Assembly: GCA_002427325.1 (NCBI GenBank)
Contig: DIQS01000010.1
Location: 8,917 to 18,643 of the forward strand
Length of the DNA: 9,727 bases
Direction: 5' to 3'
Source of the DNA: Cloacimonetes bacterium UBA5456
GTDB lineage: Bacteria; Cloacimonadota; Cloacimonadia; Cloacimonadales; Cloacimonadaceae
The notes below the pieces were generated by a model. That model had not been told where the DNA came from and ran no database searches. It worked only from the letters and a program-made list of their open reading frames with translations. Positions 7,270-9,727 of this stretch are shown here, in pieces. The translations under genes and the position numbers were made by a program. Position 1 is the stretch's first letter, and each line of letters opens with the position of its first letter.

Positions 7270-8184
7270 TTATATACTCAACTGATAAAATGCTGAAAGA
7301 CTAAGTCCCATTGCGCCTTTAAAGCGCGCCACATCACGAATATTTGCCCCGCAAAAGTCCGAAATGGTGATCTCCTCCGGCAAAAGCGATAGCGTCATCC
7401 TATTTTGCAAAGCGGATGCGCCCAAGGGCAAAGACGCCTCATCGCCGGCTATATAGAGCGTGTAGATGATCTCGTTGCCGCCCCAAAGCAAGATCGCCGC
7501 AAGGATGATTCTATCTTCATGATATACATTAAATTGCTTGATCATACCCTTGCCATGAAGTGCATCGATATATCTTCCCAAAGTGTCATAGCCAATCCCC
7601 AGATTGTGACCCTTCCTTTTGTCCAAATCCTCTTGCAGCCTCAAAAAACTATCCAAATCATAGCCTTCTTTCAAGATCAAGCCTGCACTTTCCGCCTTGC
7701 GCAGATAGCGCCGCTCCTCCGGCAAAACGAAGGGCTCTTCATCACGATATTGGGAAAAAGTGTATAAAGGGCGTGCCTTCAGCCCGTTCCAGGTGAAACC
7801 GCGCACATCTGTATTGCCCGGATTCAAACGGATATTCACCCTCCTATAATTGTCCGTGAGAAATCCGGCGATGCGCTCGCAGATCGTGATCGTATCCAAA
7901 AGAACGCGCGGGGAAGAGGTTTGCGGCAAAAAGAAGGTGCTCAAGCCCTGATAATATGTGCCCACGGGCGCAACTAATGCCTTAACACCCATGCGACGCC
8001 GCTCATAGACAGGCATGATCCCCACCAATTCTTCGCTCTTATAGACCTGTATCTGATATGGCGAAATGCCGTGCATATCAGCCACGGTGCGCATGAAAAA
8101 TGGATCATGCCACAGCGAATAGCGAGAGGGCAATGTCTGGCCTTCTTCTGCGCTAATGTCACAAAATAATACTCTGTATTTCAT
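7270..8184 (-). CDS. GNAT/FemAB-like acyltransferase
   Basis: The 304-aa soluble protein resembles the BioF2/FemAB-like GNAT-fold family. The visible pattern is a first GNAT half (WHDPFFMRTV, then ELVGIMPVYERRRMG), followed by EERRYLRKAESAGLIL (156-171), a D-x-F-x-x-L-x-x-DLDKRKGH segment, then AILLWGGNEIIYTLYIA, and a final DFCGANIRDVARFKGAMG (276-293) motif typical of this family. Members acylate amino groups of peptidoglycan stem peptides, lipids or proteins. The exact substrate cannot be read here. It is first in the five-gene operon and sits 3 nt upstream of ddl, which is suggestive of a cell-wall or envelope role. No signal peptide is seen. The ribosome binding site is weak (GAGGCGGGG ends about 7 nt upstream). 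Confidence 0.85.
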   Translation of the reverse strand: MKYRVLFCDISAEEGQTLPSRYSLWHDPFFMRTVADMHGISPYQIQVYKSEELVGIMPVYERRRMGVKALVAPVGTYYQGLSTFFLPQTSSPRVLLDTITICERIAGFLTDNYRRVNIRLNPGNTDVRGFTWNGLKARPLYTFSQYRDEEPFVLPEERRYLRKAESAGLILKEGYDLDSFLRLQEDLDKRKGHNLGIGYDTLGRYIDALHGKGMIKQFNVYHEDRIILAAILLWGGNEIIYTLYIAGDEASLPLGASALQNRMTLSLLPEEITISDFCGANIRDVARFKGAMGLSLSAFYQLSI

Positions 8185-8214
8185 CCAAAACCCCGCCTCG
8201 ATCTCTTGTATTTA

Positions 8215-8242
8215 TGCGCAAATATCACAACGATATTGCGCA
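8215..8242. promoter_or_regulatory. Inverted repeat (dyad) upstream of the acyltransferase gene
   Basis: TGCGCAA (8215-8221) and TATC (8223-8226) pair with GATA (8232-8235) and TTGCGCA (8236-8242), leaving one bulged A (8222) and a 5-nt loop. This is an 11-bp stem about 30 nt before the start of the acyltransferase gene and downstream of a candidate promoter. No T run follows on either strand, so an operator or leader hairpin is more likely than a terminator. Confidence 0.6.
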
Positions 8243-8260
8243 CTCATCAAGGCATAATAC

Positions 8261-8288
8261 ATCTTAGAATTCATGCTGCATAAGTCAA
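8261..8288 (-). promoter_or_regulatory. Candidate promoter for the five-gene operon
   Basis: On the minus strand TTGACT (8288-8283) is followed after 16 nt by TAAGAT (8266-8261). An alternative -10 box, TATTAT (8259-8254), lies farther downstream but has no well-placed -35. The site sits in the 170-bp gap before the acyltransferase gene, the only sizeable gap upstream of that operon. It has the same TTGACT and 16-nt spacing as the promoter at 9378-9405. Confidence 0.4.
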
Positions 8289-8354
8289 TGAAAATATTTC
8301 ATAAAAGCGTGACAGTTTTGCTATCTGCATATTTTATCCGGCTATAAAGCTCAC

Positions 8355-8972
8355 TTAATCCAATAGATGCCAATATCTTGGGTCAAAAAAAGAAGCTAAG
8401 TCCAAAAGACGTATTCCCGAGAGTTCTGCATAGCTGAAAATGTCCTCCGCACCGCTTTGAAGATATATCGTCCGGATCAATTCGCTGCAATACATCGCCT
8501 CGTCGTCATCCAAATCAAAGCTATGATCAAAAGGCGTCTCTTTTTCCAAATAATATCGCGCCCGAGATGCCGCATGCACCCGGTCTATCTCAAAATCTGC
8601 GCTCACAAAATGATAGTCACCTTCATGAGCATCCCCACAAAACTTTTCCAGGTCTTCAATGCGAATTCCATCCACGCTGTCCAGCCTGCCGGAAATGCTG
8701 TGAACCACGCGCCAAACGCCTTCTTCCTTGATCACAATCCCCACGTGGGACATTTCTCTTGCCTCGGGGAAATATTGCGTAATAAGCATTGAAAACAGGC
8801 TCTTGCCGCGCCGCAGAATCAGATCACCTTCCCTGAGCTCCGCTGGTATCCTTATCTTTTCCGAGCTCTCACTTGCCTTTGAGCAAGAAAAAGCGCAACA
8901 CATTGATATCATTAATAATAGAAGTGCTGCGCTCTTTATAATAAGGGATTGGATTTTATTTGTCGAGGTCAT
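8355..8972 (-). CDS. YiiX/YaeF-type permuted papain-like lipoprotein
   Basis: The 205-aa protein is of the YiiX/YebB-like permuted NlpC/P60 superfamily, cysteine amidases or peptidases of the envelope. GDLILRR (49-55) and MSHVGIV (74-80) carry the catalytic His76, and MYCSELIRTIY (160-170) carries Cys162, giving the permuted order. An N-terminal hydrophobic segment (9-29) ends in AFSC with Cys30, a slightly unusual lipobox followed by a Ser-rich linker, so it is probably a lipoprotein. It begins inside the previous gene: its ATG at 8972 overlaps that gene's end by 17 nt, with no well-spaced ribosome binding site, so translational coupling is likely. Substrate unknown; peptidoglycan peptides or acyl groups are possible. 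Confidence 0.88.
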   Translation of the reverse strand: MTSTNKIQSLIIKSAALLLLMISMCCAFSCSKASESSEKIRIPAELREGDLILRRGKSLFSMLITQYFPEAREMSHVGIVIKEEGVWRVVHSISGRLDSVDGIRIEDLEKFCGDAHEGDYHFVSADFEIDRVHAASRARYYLEKETPFDHSFDLDDDEAMYCSELIRTIYLQSGAEDIFSYAELSGIRLLDLASFFDPRYWHLLD

Positions 8973-9345
8973 CCTTGGAAAAATCTACCTTCCAATCGCC
9001 ATTTTCTTTGACCAATGGCATTTCAACCGTGCTGACGCTATCCGGCTCGGATTTTGACCATGTTTCATAGGTCACAAAGGCAGAATCGCCCTTCACCACT
9101 GTCTTGATGATCCTGAAATCTGTATCCGAATCGCGACGATCCTCTTCGTTTATGCCTTCTGAGAAAGATGCGAGCATGTCCAAAATCTCGTGACCGGATT
9201 CCACGGTAAGCTCTTTTGCCGTCTCATAATCATGATTGTGCATGGCTTCCAAAAATCCTCTTGCAACCTTAGCCGGCTTCTTCTCACAAGCACTCAGGGT
9301 AAAAAGAAGAACCAACACCATAAATATCCAGAAAAACTTTTTCAT
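8956..9345 (-). CDS. NTF2-like (DUF4878-type) lipoprotein
   Basis: The 129-aa lipoprotein has a clear lipobox, LSAC, with Cys20. The mature part fits the small NTF2-like DUF4878 fold: a helix pair (AKVARGFLEAMHNHDYETAKEL, written here as residues 25-46) and a C-terminal VEMPLVKENGDWKVD strand pair. These are envelope lipoproteins of unknown function. The ATG at 9345 is preferred to the in-frame ATG at 9369 because GGAG lies 5 nt upstream and it gives a normal signal peptide (MKKFFW). It is the first gene of a two-gene operon with the YiiX-type lipoprotein and has a good promoter just upstream. Confidence 0.85.
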   Translation of the reverse strand: MKKFFWIFMVLVLLFTLSACEKKPAKVARGFLEAMHNHDYETAKELTVESGHEILDMLASFSEGINEEDRRDSDTDFRIIKTVVKGDSAFVTYETWSKSEPDSVSTVEMPLVKENGDWKVDFSKDDLDK

Positions 9346-9377
9346 ATCGTCTCCATGTATCCTATTCATTAAAAGGC

Positions 9378-9405
9378 ATCATAATAATTGCCAAATAATA
9401 GTCAA
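9378..9405 (-). promoter_or_regulatory. Promoter of the lipoprotein operon
   Basis: On the minus strand TTGACT (9405-9400) is followed after 16 nt by TATGAT (9383-9378), each matching the sigma-70 consensus at five of six bases. The expected start site is near 9371, about 25 nt before the preferred ATG at 9345. The in-frame ATG at 9369 would lie almost on the start site, which supports the shorter gene. Confidence 0.65.
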
Positions 9406-9432
9406 GCAAAATGTGAAGCTCACTGCGTTTGC

Positions 9433-9458
9433 CGATTTAACGATTTAACGATTTAACG
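9433..9458. repeat. Array of 8-nt units (CGATTTAA), right
   Basis: Three perfect consecutive copies of CGATTTAA (9433-9440, 9441-9448, 9449-9456) are followed by CG. The unit is the reverse complement of the TTAAATCG-type units at 122-153. Confidence 0.9.
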
Positions 9459-9512
9459 AAATAGAACACGGGTTGAACGGATGAAACGGATTTACACGGA
9501 TTTTTTGGGGAG

Positions 9513-9533
9513 CTACGAGCTACGAGTTACGAG
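9513..9533. repeat. Cluster of 7-nt units (CTACGAG type)
   Basis: The three consecutive units are CTACGAG, CTACGAG and TTACGAG. The same 7-nt unit recurs four times inside the right arm at 9548-9575, after the spacer AAGCTTT. The left end has one cluster only, so this one is an extra copy on the right. Confidence 0.85.
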
Positions 9534-9540
9534 AAGCTTT

Positions 9541-9660
9541 GTGTTAGCTACGAGCTACAAGTTACGAGCTACGAGAATGTCGGCTGACGCCGAGTGTTTT
9601 GTTTCGCTCAACAAAAGCTGGCATTGCCTTCCTCTCTCGGTGCGGGAACGTCCTCGTTGC
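9541..9660. repeat. Right arm of the long inverted repeat
   Basis: This is the reverse complement of 1-113 at about 106 of 113 aligned positions, plus one additional 7-nt unit. Its units are GTGTTAG, then CTACGAG, CTACAAG, TTACGAG and CTACGAG (9548-9575). Its hairpins include CGGC-TGAC-GCCG (9581-9592) and the perfect TTTTGTT/AACAAAA stem (9597-9616). The two arms point in opposite directions around the eight-gene block. Confidence 0.9.
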
Positions 9661-9710
9661 CGCATGCGCTCCTGCGCATCCATTTTTCCGGTCTGTCAAC
9701 GCTCCCGTTG
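9647..9710. repeat. Run of three short hairpins with TCC loops
   Basis: Three small perfect dyads follow each other: AACG-TCCT-CGTT (9647-9658), ATGCGC-TCCT-GCGCAT (9664-9679) and CAACG-CTCC-CGTTG (9697-9710). All have four-base loops containing TCC, and the first and third share the AACG/CGTT stem. The first is part of the inverted-repeat arm and is also present at 3-14; the other two would lie outside the window on the left side. Confidence 0.65.
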
Positions 9711-9727
9711 CCCATGATCCCGTAAAA

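Larger units (their letters stand above)
9406..9727. other. Gene-free repeat region, right end
   Basis: No gene is supported in this stretch. It holds, left to right, 8-nt CGATTTAA units (9433-9458), three ACGGAT words (9477-9482, 9486-9491, 9496-9501), a first cluster of 7-nt units (9513-9533), the right arm of the inverted repeat (9541-9660) and a run of short hairpins to 9710. The open frame at 9481-9717 on the plus strand lies wholly in repeats and has no ribosome binding site. Confidence 0.8.

Noticed and set aside
1..9660. Insertion sequence or composite transposon
   Set aside because: No transposase, integrase or resolvase is encoded inside, and no target-site duplication can be seen because the left arm is cut by the window edge.
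9481..9717. Plus-strand open frame of 78 codons at the right end
   Set aside because: It lies almost wholly in the micro-repeats, inverted repeat and hairpins, has no ribosome binding site, and its composition follows the repeat units.

Overview
The window carries eight protein genes, all on the minus strand, between two oppositely oriented copies of a repeat. The organism looks like a Gram-negative (diderm) bacterium: several products have signal peptides or lipoboxes, one looks like an outer-membrane beta-barrel, and there is a D-alanine--D-alanine ligase. Gene style and intergenic repeats would fit an uncultured lineage such as Cloacimonadota, but this is an impression from the sequence and no marker gene proves it.

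Layout, read in the direction of transcription (right to left). At 9370-9727 there is no gene, only a promoter and repeats. A short operon follows: an NTF2-like lipoprotein (8956-9345) overlapping a YiiX-type papain-like lipoprotein (8355-8972), behind a good promoter (TTGACT, 16 bp, TATGAT). A 170-bp gap holds a second candidate promoter and an 11-bp dyad. A tight five-gene operon comes next: a GNAT/FemAB-like acyltransferase (7270-8184), ddl (6310-7266), a secreted Ig/Fn3-like protein with an EF-hand-like loop (5210-6313), a secreted FecR-domain protein (4529-5194) and a 796-residue putative outer-membrane protein (2119-4509). Joints are 3 nt, a 4-nt ATGA overlap, 15 nt and 19 nt. After 93 bp with a strong hairpin comes a CHASE2-type adenylate cyclase (163-2025), then the left repeat.

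How the genes may work together: the FecR-domain protein, the barrel protein, the Ig-like secreted protein and the CHASE2 cyclase form a plausible envelope-sensing set whose output would be cAMP. The cyclase retains its metal-binding, adenine-selecting and transition-state residues. FecR-domain and CHASE2-cyclase genes are, to my knowledge, frequent neighbours in diderm genomes; the coupling to ddl and an acyltransferase suggests a link with cell-wall status, but that is inference.

The two ends mirror each other. Bases 1-113 and the reverse complement of 9541-9660 align at about 106 of 113 positions by eye and differ in length by exactly one 7-nt unit. Inside each arm lies an array of 8-nt TTAAATCG-like units, also inverted. 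No transposase or integrase is present. The repeat is rich in short hairpins.
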